Source of the DNA: Burkholderia ubonensis subsp. mesacidophila
GTDB taxonomy: Bacteria > Pseudomonadota > Gammaproteobacteria > Burkholderiales > Burkholderiaceae
Assembly: GCF_002097715.1 (NCBI RefSeq)
Contig: NZ_CP020739.1
Span: forward strand, 434,001 to 498,000
Length of the DNA: 64,000 bases
Direction: 5' to 3'
Below are positions 26,855 through 35,900 of this stretch, piece after piece; positions within the stretch are counted from its first letter, which is position 1, and each line of letters opens with the position of its first letter. A program made the translations under genes and the position numbers. The notes under the pieces are model-generated. The model saw nothing but the letters and a program-made list of their open reading frames with translations. It had not been told where the DNA came from and ran no database searches.

Positions 26855-27837
26855 GGCGTCGGCTCCGTGGTCGGCTCGGCCGCGAGCGACTTGCCTGACG
26901 CACCGGCGGGCGCGTCGCCGTCGAACAGCGCACGAGCGTTTTCCCACAGCACCTTGTGAAGCACGCCCTCGGGCAGGTAACGCTTGAGCTGCTCGATTTC
27001 AAAATCCCATTCATACGGGATCAGCGGAAAGTCGCTGCCGTACAGAAAGCGGCCGGGACGATCGCATATCTGCGGCACCAGCTGTTCGAGCGCGGGCTTC
27101 CACGGCGCGGGCAGATGCGGATGCGCGCCGCGCGGATAGCGCGTCTCCCGCAACGGCCGCACATCGGGCACGACCTCGCCCGTCGCGACACGATGGCCGC
27201 CTATCGCCATCGCGGTATCGAAGTGCAGGTTCGGAAATTCGTCGAGCAGGTCGACGTATTCCTGAACTTCGTCATAGCCGATGTGCGGAACGATGACCTT
27301 CAGATGCGGCGTATGCCGCATCGCACGCCGGAAACGCTCGACATTGCAGAGGCGGCGGATTCCGTCCAGCTGCGTGTTGTTTTTCGCGACGGCGCCCGAA
27401 TGCAGGTTCAGCACCTTGCCCCGATCGGCGACCACTTCGAAAATCGGCGCGAGCGCGTCGTCATCCGGCGCCATCTGCAGCAAATGGCAATGAATCTTGA
27501 GGCCGGCGAAGTTCAATTCGTCCAGGAGACGGACCGTTTCGCGCGCGCAATCGCGGTCGAGCGGATGCACGGTGCCGAACGGCACCAGGAACGCCGGATG
27601 GCGCGACGCCAGTTGCGCGACGAAGTCGTTGAGGAATGGCGCAATGCCCGGCTGCCCCGCATAGCAGATGCCGGCGGCGCGCGCGACGCCGCGCGCTTTC
27701 AGGAAGGCGATCGATTGCTCGGCGAGCAGTTCATGGCGAATCTTCCATGCATCGCGCTCGTAGCTCTTCCAGACGAGTTTCGACACGACGTCGGGCAGCA
27801 CATGCACGCGCGCATCGAAGATCTTGGGCGTCGTCAT
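26851..27837 (-). CDS. Amidohydrolase-2 family protein
   Basis: This 328-residue TIM-barrel protein belongs to the amidohydrolase/decarboxylase superfamily. It starts at ATG 27837 (MTTPKIFDARVHVLPD). The first metal-ligand motif, normally HxH, here reads RVH (Arg10, His12). Later sites are present: LKIHCHLL, LNLHSGA, VPHIGYDEVQEY and LYGSDFPLIPYEW with the conserved Asp. Loss of one His suggests an altered metal site or a non-hydrolytic role. Related proteins act as decarboxylases or hydrolases of small carboxylates; the substrate here is unknown. It overlaps the FAAL start and lies 38 bp after the upstream desaturase stop, so it is part of the operon. Confidence 0.82.
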   Translation of the reverse strand: MTTPKIFDARVHVLPDVVSKLVWKSYERDAWKIRHELLAEQSIAFLKARGVARAAGICYAGQPGIAPFLNDFVAQLASRHPAFLVPFGTVHPLDRDCARETVRLLDELNFAGLKIHCHLLQMAPDDDALAPIFEVVADRGKVLNLHSGAVAKNNTQLDGIRRLCNVERFRRAMRHTPHLKVIVPHIGYDEVQEYVDLLDEFPNLHFDTAMAIGGHRVATGEVVPDVRPLRETRYPRGAHPHLPAPWKPALEQLVPQICDRPGRFLYGSDFPLIPYEWDFEIEQLKRYLPEGVLHKVLWENARALFDGDAPAGASGKSLAAEPTTEPTP

Positions 27838-27875
27838 CGCAAGGTCCGGTTGATTGCCGTCGCAGGGAATGCGCG

Positions 27876-28901
27876 TCATGCATCGCGATGATGCGCGTCC
27901 GCGAGCCGTTGGCGGATCGCGTCCCGATCGGGATGCTGAACGTCCCACACCAGCCCCAGCCGCTCGAGCAGCGCGATCAGCGAGCCGGTCACGTCGATCT
28001 GCCATCGCTGGAAGCGCGTGCTCGCGTACTGCGGAAAGGCGTGGTGGTTGTTGTGCCAGCCGGCCCCGAGCGTCAGGATCGCGAGCCACCACGCGTTGCG
28101 GCTCTGGTCGCGGCCGGGAAACGGCCGGCGGCCGCCGAGCGAATGGCCGACGGAATTGACCGCCCAGATCGCGTTCGTCGCGAGGAAGATCCGCACGCTG
28201 CCGCCCCACAGGAGGCCCAGCAGCGCGCCCTGCCACGACAGGGCGAGCAGCCCGCCGATCGCGGCCGGCAGCAGCAGGCCCAGCAGCAGCCAGACGTCGT
28301 AAGCGAGATGAATGCGCAACAGCGTCGGATCGCGGTACATGTCGCTCGCGTATCGATTCCAGCCCTTGGGGCGCGCGGACGACGGATCGAACAGCCAGCC
28401 GACATGGCCGTGCAGGATCCCTTTCGCGCGACCGGCGAAGCCGTGTCCGCCCGTCTGCGGCGTATGCGGATCGCCGGGGCCGTCGGCGTTCGCATGATGC
28501 AGCCGGTGAATCGCCACCCACCACATCAGCGGTCCCATGTAGGCGAGCGAGCCGAGAATCGCGAGCGCGACCTTCATCGACGGCGCGGCCTTGAACGTGC
28601 GATGCGCGAAGTAGCGATGCAGCGCAAGCTCCATGCCGAGGATGTTGAGCACGTAGAAGATCACGAGCATCGCGATGTCCTGCGCGCGCGGAGCCAGGCC
28701 GAATCCGCCCCACAGCGCGAGTGCGGCGACGGTGCCCACCGCCGGTATCGACGCGACGCCCAGATGGCGCGCCGACGATGCGCGGGACAGATGCCCGGCC
28801 GCGTGTTCGCCGGGCATGGCCGGGGTCGTCGAACCGGCCGGCGATGCCGCGTGGTCCGGCGTCTGCGCACGGTCGGCGCTGTCGGCGGCCGCGTCCTTCA
28901 T
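27876..28901 (-). CDS. Membrane fatty-acid desaturase (second of two)
   Basis: The 341-residue di-iron enzyme introduces a double (or possibly triple) bond into an acyl chain at the membrane. The three His boxes are HRYFAH (about 95), HRLHH (about 133) and HNNHH (about 283), in the delta-9/acyl-lipid desaturase arrangement, with hydrophobic segments at about 58-105 and 205-250. The first 50 residues are disordered and Ala/Asp-rich. The start ATG 28901 overlaps the methyltransferase stop in ATGA, so the two are coupled. With a second desaturase, ACP and FAAL in one operon, the likely substrate is an acyl-ACP, as in JamB-type acetylenase systems; the true product is unknown. Confidence 0.9.
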   Translation of the reverse strand: MKDAAADSADRAQTPDHAASPAGSTTPAMPGEHAAGHLSRASSARHLGVASIPAVGTVAALALWGGFGLAPRAQDIAMLVIFYVLNILGMELALHRYFAHRTFKAAPSMKVALAILGSLAYMGPLMWWVAIHRLHHANADGPGDPHTPQTGGHGFAGRAKGILHGHVGWLFDPSSARPKGWNRYASDMYRDPTLLRIHLAYDVWLLLGLLLPAAIGGLLALSWQGALLGLLWGGSVRIFLATNAIWAVNSVGHSLGGRRPFPGRDQSRNAWWLAILTLGAGWHNNHHAFPQYASTRFQRWQIDVTGSLIALLERLGLVWDVQHPDRDAIRQRLADAHHRDA

Positions 28902-29833
28902 ACGGCGGCCGCCCGATACTGCGAACCTGCCTGGATCCGGTTCGGCTCGATCCGCCGGAACGTGATCCGATACAGCACGAACGCGCCGAGATCGAACGAA
29001 TAGCTCATCGTCCGATACAACCGCTCGTAGCGCTCGACCACGTCGAGCGGCGCAAGTTCGAGCGCCTCGCGGCGATGCGCGCGCAGGTTCTCGAACCACG
29101 CGCGCATCGTCTTCACATAGTCGTGGCGATCGTTGCGGACGAGCTCCACTTCGAACAGCATTTCGGACGCGCGAACGATATCCGCGAGGTACGGCAGATC
29201 CGATTCCGGAAAGACTTCGCGCGCGATGAAGAGATCGGTGTGTCGTGCGTCGCGCGGAACGTCGCCGTACCCCATCGTCTGCAGCGACATCCTGCCGCCC
29301 GGCTTCAGGAACGCATGGCACTTCCTGAAGAAATGGCGATAGGCTTCGACCTTGTCTTCGTCGATCTTCGCGAAGTGCTCGAACGCGCCGAGCGAGATGA
29401 TGCCGTCGAACGGCTGTTCGGGCTCATAGTCCTGCCAGTTCCGCAGCAGCACTTCGATGCCCGGGTGCCGGTATTGCTCGCCGACGTAGCCGAGCTGTTC
29501 GTTCGACAGCGTGAGCCCCACGGCCTCCTTCACGCCGGCGACCGTGACGAGCCGGTCGAGCAGCGCGCCCCAGCCGCAGCCGATGTCGAGCACGCGCGCC
29601 GCGTCGCGCGCCCGGATCTGCGCGATGTGATAGTCGAGCTTGCGGATCTGCGCCTGTTCGTGCGTATCGCCCGGCTCGTACATCGCACACGAGTAGTTGC
29701 GGCCGCGTTCCTGCGCGAGCGCGAGGAACGCGTTGCCGATGTCGTAGTGATACTGGATCGCGTCGGCGGATGCCCCGTACGGCACGCCGCGCGCCGGCGC
29801 GCCGGCATCCTGGATCTGGATCTGGACGGTCAT
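28898..29833 (-). CDS. SAM methyltransferase, cyclopropane-fatty-acid-synthase family
   Basis: The 311-residue protein matches the catalytic half of cyclopropane fatty acid synthases and mycolic acid methyltransferases. IQYHYDIGNAFLAL is the family's YDxxNxF-type motif, VLDIGCGWGAL (about 82) binds SAM, TLSNEQLGYV and SLGAFEHFAK follow, and YSFDLGAFVLYRITF is near the end. It is shorter than the 380-residue housekeeping enzyme, lacking the N-terminal lipid-binding domain. It probably transfers a methylene or methyl group across a double bond made by the flanking desaturases. Its location between two desaturases and beside the ACP supports action on the same acyl chain. Confidence 0.88.
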   Translation of the reverse strand: MTVQIQIQDAGAPARGVPYGASADAIQYHYDIGNAFLALAQERGRNYSCAMYEPGDTHEQAQIRKLDYHIAQIRARDAARVLDIGCGWGALLDRLVTVAGVKEAVGLTLSNEQLGYVGEQYRHPGIEVLLRNWQDYEPEQPFDGIISLGAFEHFAKIDEDKVEAYRHFFRKCHAFLKPGGRMSLQTMGYGDVPRDARHTDLFIAREVFPESDLPYLADIVRASEMLFEVELVRNDRHDYVKTMRAWFENLRAHRREALELAPLDVVERYERLYRTMSYSFDLGAFVLYRITFRRIEPNRIQAGSQYRAAAV

Positions 29834-29845
29834 CGTTCGGTCTCC

Positions 29846-30130
29846 CTATCGCCCGGCCCACAGATCGGCAAGCGCCTGCGCGAGTGCGTCGATCGTCGGA
29901 TATTGATAGGGCAAGCTCGGGGACAGCTCGAAGCCGACATAATCCTCGAGATCGCCGACCATCTTCATCGCGTCGGCCGAATCGAGGCCGTAGTCGATGA
30001 ACTGCTTGTTCGCGTCGACCGACCCGCTGTCGATGCGCAGCCTGGCCGCCAGATAGCCGGTCATCCAGTCGCGGATGTCCTCGCGGCTTTTTGCGTCGTG
30101 TTCCACTGCGTTCGAGGTGGCACTCTTCAT
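29846..30130 (-). CDS. Acyl carrier protein, stand-alone
   Basis: The 94-residue acidic carrier protein holds the 4'-phosphopantetheine attachment site in DYGLDSADAMKM at Ser51. Helices follow the usual four-helix pattern (REDIRDWMTGYLAARL, VGDLEDYVGFEL, TIDALAQALADLW). It differs from housekeeping AcpP and is placed directly in the operon, so it should be the dedicated carrier loaded by the FAAL at 25037. The gap to the methyltransferase gene is 12 bp and to the upstream desaturase 25 bp. Confidence 0.92.
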   Translation of the reverse strand: MKSATSNAVEHDAKSREDIRDWMTGYLAARLRIDSGSVDANKQFIDYGLDSADAMKMVGDLEDYVGFELSPSLPYQYPTIDALAQALADLWAGR

Positions 30131-30155
30131 TCGCTCGGCTCCCGTAGAGAGTTGG

Positions 30156-31190
30156 TCAAGGTGCGATGCGCTTCTTTTCGATCAGTTCCGCGGTGGGGCG
30201 ATGCACGTCGTAGACGAGGTGCAGGCGTTCCAGCACGCGGACGAACAGCCCGCCCGGATCGATCTGCCACCAATGCAGCCCGGTGAAAGCAGACCCGGGA
30301 AACGCGTGATGGTTGTTGTGCCAGCCCTGCCCGAACGTCGGGATCGCGAGCAACAGGCTGTTGCGGCTCCGGTCGTGCGCGGTGGTGTGGAAATCGCGCC
30401 GGCCGATCACGTGACACAGCGAGTTCAGCGCCCAGATGCAATGGCTGACCGCGAAGATCCGCACCATGTCGCCCCACAGGAAGCCGAGCAGCACGCCCAT
30501 CCACGAACGCGACGCGAGCCCGCAGATCAGCGGCGGCAGGACGAGCCCGATCCAGACCCAGCGGTAATACGCCATATGCTGCTTGAAGACGAGCGGGTCC
30601 TGGTAGAGGTCGGGCACGTATTTTTCCCATCCCGCCGGCCGCGTCGACTCGCCGACGAACAGCCATCCCATGTGACTGTGATACAGGCCCTTGAGCCGGC
30701 CGCCGACACCTTCGCCCGACAAGTGCGGCGAATGGGGATCGCCGTCGCCGTCGCTCGTCGAATGATGGCGCCGATGCGTCGACGCCCACCAGTTGACCGG
30801 GCCGTGCGCGCCCATCGAACCGAGCGCGATCAGCACGGCCCGCACCCACGGCTTCGCCTTGAACGCCTTGTGCGTCACGTGGCGATGAAAGCCGACTTCG
30901 AGCCCCAGTGCGGTGGCGAAATAGAAGACTGCGAACACGATCAGTTCGACGGCGCCCGGCACGTAGCCGCCGATCGATAACGCGATCGCGGCGACCGTGC
31001 CCAACGCGGGAAGCAGCGTGACGACGGCGGCAATACGGCGATCGAGCCGGACGGTTGACCGGGGCGAGATTCTTGTCGGGCGAGCCGAGCCATGCGAACC
31101 GGAAGAAAAAGAGTCGGGAATTGCGCTTCCGATCACACCCTCGGGCTGGCTCGCACCTTCGCTCGAAGACGGAGGCTGGCCGGAACGCAT
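30156..31190 (-). CDS. Membrane fatty-acid desaturase (first gene of the operon)
   Basis: The 344-residue di-iron desaturase has His boxes HRHVTH (about 102), HRRHH (about 140) and HNNHH (about 292) and four hydrophobic segments. It resembles the second desaturase of the operon along its whole length, including FKAKPW/FKAAPS and WNRY/WEKY segments, so the pair arose by duplication and probably act at different positions or in sequence. The first 45 residues are Ser/Gly/Pro-rich and probably disordered; the upstream ATG 31190 is the only good start. It is the promoter-proximal gene, with an AT-rich region of about 330 bp upstream shared with the divergent diguanylate cyclase. Confidence 0.9.
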   Translation of the reverse strand: MRSGQPPSSSEGASQPEGVIGSAIPDSFSSGSHGSARPTRISPRSTVRLDRRIAAVVTLLPALGTVAAIALSIGGYVPGAVELIVFAVFYFATALGLEVGFHRHVTHKAFKAKPWVRAVLIALGSMGAHGPVNWWASTHRRHHSTSDGDGDPHSPHLSGEGVGGRLKGLYHSHMGWLFVGESTRPAGWEKYVPDLYQDPLVFKQHMAYYRWVWIGLVLPPLICGLASRSWMGVLLGFLWGDMVRIFAVSHCIWALNSLCHVIGRRDFHTTAHDRSRNSLLLAIPTFGQGWHNNHHAFPGSAFTGLHWWQIDPGGLFVRVLERLHLVYDVHRPTAELIEKKRIAP

Positions 31191-31519
31191 GAGGTGTCTC
31201 TCAGTAAAAGTAAATTGTCCGGCACATATTCCACGGACGGAATTCGAAACTCAAAATGAATTTTCCTATCGTCAACGCTGATGCATTTGGTATCCCGAAA
31301 CAAATTTTCGATATAAATCCGCGATTTGAATACGAAAATGGATGGATGCCGATGGAAACCGATTCCAGGAAATTTTTCGTTTCCCGGTCGGCGTCATTTC
31401 ATTTCGTTAAACGATCGAATTGATTTTCGGGTGACGTGAGTTATTCGGTCGGCATGAAGGTCAGCCAGGATGCGTCCCTTTGCCTATACTGGAACCACCT
31501 GACTGAACTGGGGCAAAAC
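31191..31519. promoter_or_regulatory. Divergent AT-rich promoter region
   Basis: About 330 bp between the FAAL-desaturase operon (leftward) and the diguanylate cyclase gene (rightward). It is strikingly AT-rich between about 31250 and 31430. Promoters for both units are expected here, but no -35/-10 pair is clear enough to assign and no protein-binding palindrome is obvious. Confidence 0.5.
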
Positions 31520-32923
31520 ATGACCATCCGTGTTGCCGCCAATGAGACATCCGAGCCGGTCCAATTGATTACCAGGGGCTACGCCAGGCTTCTGCTGGTC
31601 GGCTTCGCGCTGGTGCCGCTGTATCTGATTGCCTACCTGTACTACTTCCAGGATCCTTCGCTGAAATTCGAGAATCACGCCTTTCACGAGCTGGCGATCG
31701 CCGCCGCTACGCTCGAAGGCGGATTCGTCACCTATGTATGCTGGCGTTGCTATCGCCTGTCGGGCGAGCCGCTGTTGCGTTGGCTCACGCTGGGCTTTCT
31801 GGGCTTTTCCCTCATCTATGCATTGCACGGCGCCTTTACCGGCATGGCGCATCACAATATCTGGCTGTTCCTGCTGTATGGGCCGGCCTCCCGCCTGGCG
31901 ATGTCGATCCTGGTCCTTGTCGGGCAGCTCGCCTACAGCCGTACGGCCGACAGCGAAGCAACCCGCACCGATCGCCGCATCTGGACGGCGTGGATCGCGC
32001 TGTTCGTGCTGATCGACGTCGCGGTTGCCGGCGTCGCCTACTCGCCGGTGGCCGGCCGCCCGTGGGTGCGCCTTTCGATGGAAGGCGGAGCGCTCGTGTT
32101 CTTCGCCGTGAACGTCACCGCGCTGGTCCTGCGCCGCATCCATTCGCCGCTCATGACGATCTACGGCATTTCGGTGACGTCATTCGCGCTGTCCTCGCTC
32201 GCGTTCATCCTCGGGCGGCCGTGGAATCATATGTGGTGGCTGGCGCACGCGATTTTTGCAGCCGGGTTCTTCCTGCTCAGCTTCGGTGTCGTGCAGGCGT
32301 TTCACACGACGCGTTCATTCTCGAAAATCTATAGCCAGGAAGAGCTGTTTGCGCGCCTGAGAGAAGCGATGGCGCGGACGGAGAGAGCCCTGCAGGAGTT
32401 GCAGCGGACCAACGAGAAGCTCGAGCATATGGCTGCAACGGACCCGCTGACGGGCGCGGCCAACCGGCGGCATTTCCTCGACTGCGTGGAAACCGAAATC
32501 GCCCGGGCGAAACGCAATGGCGCACCGTTCTCGTTGCTGTCGCTCGATCTCGACCACTTCAAGACGATCAACGACAGCTACGGGCATCAGGCCGGCGACG
32601 AGGTGTTGCAGCGCTTCGTCAAGAAATGCCTCGATGCGATCCGGCCGTACGACGGCGTCGCGCGGGTTGGCGGAGAGGAGTTCATGGTGCTGCTGCCGCA
32701 GGCCGGGCTGGATACCGCCCGGTCGATCGGCGAGCGCATCCGCGAGGCGATCGCCGGCACGCCGTTCGAGGCGGGCATCGGCAAGCCGATCGAGGTCACC
32801 GTGAGCGTCGGCGTCTCCGAGTTCGGCCGCGACGGGGAGACGGTCGACGCGATTCTGCGCAAGGTCGACGAACGCCTGTACCGCGCAAAGGACCAAGGCC
32901 GCAACCGGGTGGTTGCGGCGTAG
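31520..32923 (+). CDS. Membrane-bound diguanylate cyclase (GGDEF)
   Basis: The 467-residue enzyme makes cyclic-di-GMP from GTP. The N-terminal half has about seven or eight hydrophobic segments (from LLLVGFALVPLYLIAYLYYF to HAIFAAGFFLLSFGVV), a MASE-like membrane sensor. A short coiled coil follows (about 265-300), then the GGDEF domain with active-site GGEEF at 384-388 and an inhibitory-site RPYD at 375-378, five residues ahead as in product-inhibited cyclases. Catalytic function looks intact. The start is ATG 31520 (MTIRVAAN); GTG 31436 and ATG 31454 are in frame upstream. It is divergent from the desaturase operon and convergent with uvrA, 19 bp apart. Confidence 0.9.
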   Translation: MTIRVAANETSEPVQLITRGYARLLLVGFALVPLYLIAYLYYFQDPSLKFENHAFHELAIAAATLEGGFVTYVCWRCYRLSGEPLLRWLTLGFLGFSLIYALHGAFTGMAHHNIWLFLLYGPASRLAMSILVLVGQLAYSRTADSEATRTDRRIWTAWIALFVLIDVAVAGVAYSPVAGRPWVRLSMEGGALVFFAVNVTALVLRRIHSPLMTIYGISVTSFALSSLAFILGRPWNHMWWLAHAIFAAGFFLLSFGVVQAFHTTRSFSKIYSQEELFARLREAMARTERALQELQRTNEKLEHMAATDPLTGAANRRHFLDCVETEIARAKRNGAPFSLLSLDLDHFKTINDSYGHQAGDEVLQRFVKKCLDAIRPYDGVARVGGEEFMVLLPQAGLDTARSIGERIREAIAGTPFEAGIGKPIEVTVSVGVSEFGRDGETVDAILRKVDERLYRAKDQGRNRVVAA

Positions 32924-32942
32924 TCCGTGGCAGGCCCCCCGT

Positions 32943-35900
32943 TCACGCCACGCCGGCCCCTCCGCTTCGCACCGGTTCGCCCCGGTCGGCCCCGCTTCGC
33001 GCCAGCACGGGTTCGAGCGCGCGCCCCGTATGGCTCGCGCTCACCTGCACGAGCCCTTCCGGATGCGCCGCCGCCACGATCGCGCCGCCGCCCACGCCTC
33101 CCTCCGGGCCGAGGTCGATGATCCAGTCCGCTTCCGCGATCACATCGAGGTCGTGCTCGATCACGACGACGCTGTGCCCCGCATCCACGAGCCGGTGCAG
33201 CACATGGATCAGCTTCGCGACGTCCGCCATGTGCAAGCCCACGGTCGGCTCGTCGAGCACGTACAGCGTATGCGGCGCTTTCTGGCCGCGCCGTGTAACG
33301 TCGTCGCGCACCTTGCTGAGCTCGGTGACGAGCTTGATGCGCTGCGCCTCGCCGCCGGACAAGGTCGGCGACGGCTGGCCGAGCGTCAGGTAACCGAGGC
33401 CGACGTCCTTCATCAGCTGCAGCGGATGCGCGATGTTCGAGATCGCCGCGAAAAACTCCACCGCTTCGTCGATCTCCATCGTCAGCACGTCCCCGATGTT
33501 CCTGCCGCGCCACGTGACCGCGAGCGTCTCCGGATTGAAGCGCTGCCCGTGGCACACGTCGCACGGCACCTTCACGTCGGGCAGGAAGCTCATGCCGATC
33601 GTGCGCACGCCCTGCCCTTCGCAGGCCGGGCAACGCCCTTCGCCGGTGTTGAACGAGAAACGCGACGCCGTGTAGCCGCGGGCGCGCGCCTCCAGCGTGT
33701 CCGCGAACAGCTTGCGAATGGCGTCCCACACGCCGATATAGGTCGCCGGGCAGGAACGCGGCGTCTTGCCGATCGGTGTCTGATCGACTTCGAGCACGCG
33801 ATCGATATGCTCCCAGCCGCTGATCGACTCGCAGCCCTGCCACGCATGCGTGACGTCGAGCGACGGCCTCGGCGCGCTGCGCGCCAGCACGCTCGCGCGG
33901 CGATTCGCCGCCTGCGGCGCCTCTTGCTGCGCGGCCTTGCGCGCGCGTCGCGTCGCCGGCGACGACAGCACCGAGCGGCCCACCGCATCGAGCAGGTTCG
34001 TCATCAGCACGTCGCGCGCGAGCGTCGACTTGCCCGAGCCGCTCACGCCCGTCACCGCGACGAGCCGCCCAAGCGGAATGCCGACCGTGACGTCGCGCAG
34101 GTTGTGCAGCTTGCCGCCATGCACCGTCAGCCAGGTCTGCGGCACCGCCGGCTCGTGCTTCGCGCCCGGCAGGTTCACGCTGCGGCGCGGCTGCAGCGGA
34201 TGCACGATCGGTTGCGCGAGGAAGCGCCCCGTCAACGAGTCGGACTGCGCGGACAGGTCCGCGACCCCGCCCTGCGCGACCAGCGTGCCGCCGCGCTTGC
34301 CGGCGCCCGGGCCGACGTCGATGATGTGATCGGCGCGGCGAATCGTGTCTTCGTCATGCTCGACGACGACGAGCGTATTGCCCTTGTCGCCGAGTTTGCG
34401 CAGCGCGTTCAGCAGGATCTGGTTGTCGCGCGGATGCAGGCCGATCGTCGGCTCGTCGAGCACGTAGCACACGCCCTGCAGGTTGCTGCCCAGTTGCGCC
34501 GCGAGCCGGATGCGTTGGGCTTCGCCGCCAGACAGGCTCGGCGCCGCGCGATCGAGGCTCAGGTAGCCGAGCCCGACTTCCTCGAGAAACGCGAGACGGC
34601 TGCCGATTTCGCTGACGATGTCGCGCGCGATCTGCGCGTCCCGCCCGGCGAGCTGCAGGCCGTCGATCCAGCGCCGCGTATCCGACACCGTCCATTGCGC
34701 GACATCGACGATCGGATGGCCTTCAAAGGTCACCGCGCGCGCCGACGGGTTCAGACGCGTCCCACCGCAATCCGGACACGGCTCGTCGCTGACGCCCTCC
34801 GGTTCCTGCTCGTCGGAAGGCAGCGTCTGCTCGCGCCCTCGCCCGTCTTCGGCGAGCACCGTGTCGTCGTAGGCCGCGCGCTGCTCGCGCGTGAGCGTGA
34901 CGCCGGTCCCCACGCAGGTCGTGCACCAGCCGTGCTTGCTGTTGTACGAGAACATCCGCGGGTCCAGCTCCGGGTAGCTCGTGCCGCACACCGGGCACGC
35001 ACGCTTGACCGACAGCACCTTGACCTCGCCGATCCGCGCGGTCGAATGATCGTTGGTCATCGCGTGATGCAGGCCGTCGAGCGGCGCGAGCAGATGCATC
35101 ACGCCCTTGCCGAGCTCGAGCGTCTCGTCGAGACGCTGCCGCAACTCGGCCTCGTTGTCCGGCGACACGACGAGATCGGCCACCGGCAGCTCGATCGTAT
35201 GCTCGCGGAAGCGATCGAGCTTCGGCCACGGGTCCACCGTCACGAATTCGCCGTCGACGCGCAGATGCGTATTGCCGCGCGCCTTCGCCCACTTCGCGAG
35301 ATCCGTGTACACGCCCTTGCGGTTGACGACGAGCGGTGCGAGCAGCCCGACGTGCTCGCCGCGGTGATCGCGCAGCAACTGCGCGGCGATCGATTCGACG
35401 GTTTGCGACGTCACCGGCGTGCCGTCGTGGATGCAATGCTGCAGGCCGAGCTTCACATACAGCAGCCGCAGGAAGTGCCAGACTTCGGACGTCGTCGCGA
35501 CCGTGCTCTTGCGGCCGCCGCGCGACAGCCGCTGCTCGATCGCGACGGTCGGCGGAATGCCGTACACCGCGTCGACTTCCGGGCGCCCCGCCGGCTGCAC
35601 GATCGAGCGCGCGTATGCGTTCAGCGATTCGAGGTAGCGGCGCTGGCCTTCGTGAAACAGGATGTCGAACGCGAGCGTCGACTTGCCGGAACCGGACACG
35701 CCGGTCACCACGTTGAACTTGCCGTGCGGAATGTCGACGTCGAGCGCCTTCAGGTTGTGCTCGCGCGCGTTGACGATCCGCACGACGTCCTCGCCTTCGA
35801 CTTCCCGCCGCGCGCGCGCCGCATTCAGCGCGGCCTGCAACGGCACGCCTTCGTCTGCAGGCTCGGCTTCGACGCCCATTGCGCGGTCGTAGTGCAGCAG

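Noticed and set aside
25022..26959. A 645-codon plus-strand frame opposite the FAAL gene
   Set aside because: Shadow of the FAAL gene; no domain, unusual composition.
23626..31190. Classifying the operon as a known polyyne (caryoynencin/cepacin-type) cluster
   Set aside because: FAAL, ACP, desaturases and a thioesterase are shared, but a CFA-type methyltransferase and an amidohydrolase are present and the third desaturase/acetylenase of those clusters is missing.
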